The position numbers and the translations under genes are program-made. 64,000 nt of DNA from Pseudomonadota bacterium. GTDB taxonomy: Bacteria > Pseudomonadota > Alphaproteobacteria > Rhizobiales > JAKPQE01. The stretch is taken from contig JAKPQE010000179.1 in NCBI GenBank assembly GCA_029572955.1, positions 1 through 64,000 on the forward strand. The letters run 5' to 3'. This document shows, one piece after another, positions 63,548 to 64,000 of the stretch (position 1 is its first letter; each line of letters begins with the position of its first letter). The notes under the pieces were generated by a model. The model saw only the letters and a program-made list of their open reading frames with translations. It had not been told where the DNA came from and made no database searches.

Positions 63548-64000
63548 ATGAAACGAATCTTTGCCGGTGCGGCTAATGCATTTATTGCCTTTGCATTGTT
63601 CGCGGGATTTATGGCTACAACACTGCTAGTTCTCTCGATTTTCAATATCGGATCCGTATCGTATGGCGATCAGGATGTATTTGTAACGATTTCGGTCTTT
63701 GGAATTTTCTTTGCGCTATTTTTTATTGCAAGCGATTCGCGCCGAAAAAAAAGAGAAACTCTAGAGAGTATTTCACAAACACTTGACGGAGATCTGCGTG
63801 CTGTTGTCCGTGCAAAAGAGTTATTCACATCTTCGGAAAAACACTATAGGGCTGCCATCTTCAGTCAAGTTCTTTCTTTCGCTATTTTGATTCTGGTTGC
63901 GGTTTTTGTTGCGCTGGCTGGAATGGCAATCAGTCGCGAGACCGTTGAATTTCAAACGGCCAGTCAATTAAGGGCCCAAATTGCGATCTTGGAAGCAGAA
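63548..64000 (+). CDS. AT-rich membrane protein of unknown function, C-terminus outside window
   Basis: ATG 63548 is followed by a frame open to the window edge (151 residues). Residues 1-37 and 45-62 are hydrophobic, and a third segment lies near 107-128 (SFAILILVAVFVALAGMAI); between them is a charged loop of about 44 residues (RRKKRETLESISQT). The layout resembles a membrane sensor or phage/plasmid-type protein, but no domain is recognisable. Codon use (A/T-ending third positions) differs sharply from the whole window, which suggests recent acquisition. Confidence 0.6.
   Translation, partial: MKRIFAGAANAFIAFALFAGFMATTLLVLSIFNIGSVSYGDQDVFVTISVFGIFFALFFIASDSRRKKRETLESISQTLDGDLRAVVRAKELFTSSEKHYRAAIFSQVLSFAILILVAVFVALAGMAISRETVEFQTASQLRAQIAILEAE

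Overview
The window is very GC-rich chromosomal DNA, apart from an AT-rich right edge. It reads as an alphaproteobacterium of the order Hyphomicrobiales (Rhizobiales); this is inference from gene content. The evidence is a PopZ polar-organising protein, an ExoR-type periplasmic Sel1 regulator beside exonuclease III, the row isoaspartyl methyltransferase / TolC / PopZ / ValS, a DUF2336 protein, small Hpt and receiver proteins, CtrA-like promoter boxes and rhizobial-type intergenic repeats. No plasmid, phage, CRISPR or intact insertion sequence was seen.

Layout. 0-4 kb: a huge membrane-anchored protein made of 11-residue repeats (runs off the left edge), a small unknown protein and a phosphotransfer (Hpt) protein. 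4-9.6 kb: a [2Fe-2S] ferredoxin and its TrxR-like reductase, two membrane proteins, a PuuA-like glutamine synthetase homologue and a methyltransferase. 9.6-13.3 kb: a degenerate PAS/HAMP sensor, an MFS transporter and a universal stress protein. 13.4-21 kb: a tight leftward run YcjX - YcjF - MMPL/RND exporter - small secreted protein - diacylglycerol-kinase-like lipid kinase - VWA protein. 21-31.7 kb: hemerythrin, a pair of 75-bp repeats, tRNA-Cys, Pcm, TolC, PopZ, ValS, dihydroxy-acid dehydratase and ExoR. 31.8-36.5 kb: exonuclease III, a three-repeat secreted protein, two flavoproteins, then a MaoC hydratase and CitE-like lyase pair. 36.6-41.6 kb: a transglycosylase and a DUF2336 protein, each with a CtrA-like box, a receiver/Hpt pair, NAD kinase and CutA. 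41.6-44 kb: a TonB-dependent receptor under a cobalamin riboswitch. 45-49.9 kb: molybdenum-hydroxylase maturation genes (MoxR/CoxD, CoxE, a split XdhC and a MoCF-MobA fusion) without the enzyme subunits. 50-57.8 kb: SulP transporter, quinone oxidoreductase and a complete BMP-type nucleoside ABC transporter. 58-63.3 kb: CMD-family protein, HspQ, malyl-CoA-type lyase, LpxL-like acyltransferase, AEC transporter and an alpha-methylacyl-CoA racemase-like protein. 63.4-64 kb: an abrupt change to AT-rich sequence with a partial membrane protein.

Many starts are GTG or TTG and were settled by Shine-Dalgarno spacing or family N-termini. Operons are dense, with frequent ATGA or GTGA overlaps. The most unusual features are the 58 unbroken hendecads at the left edge, the candidate lipid-handling operon at 13-21 kb, the hairpin and direct-repeat array before the BMP transporter, and the AT-rich right edge.
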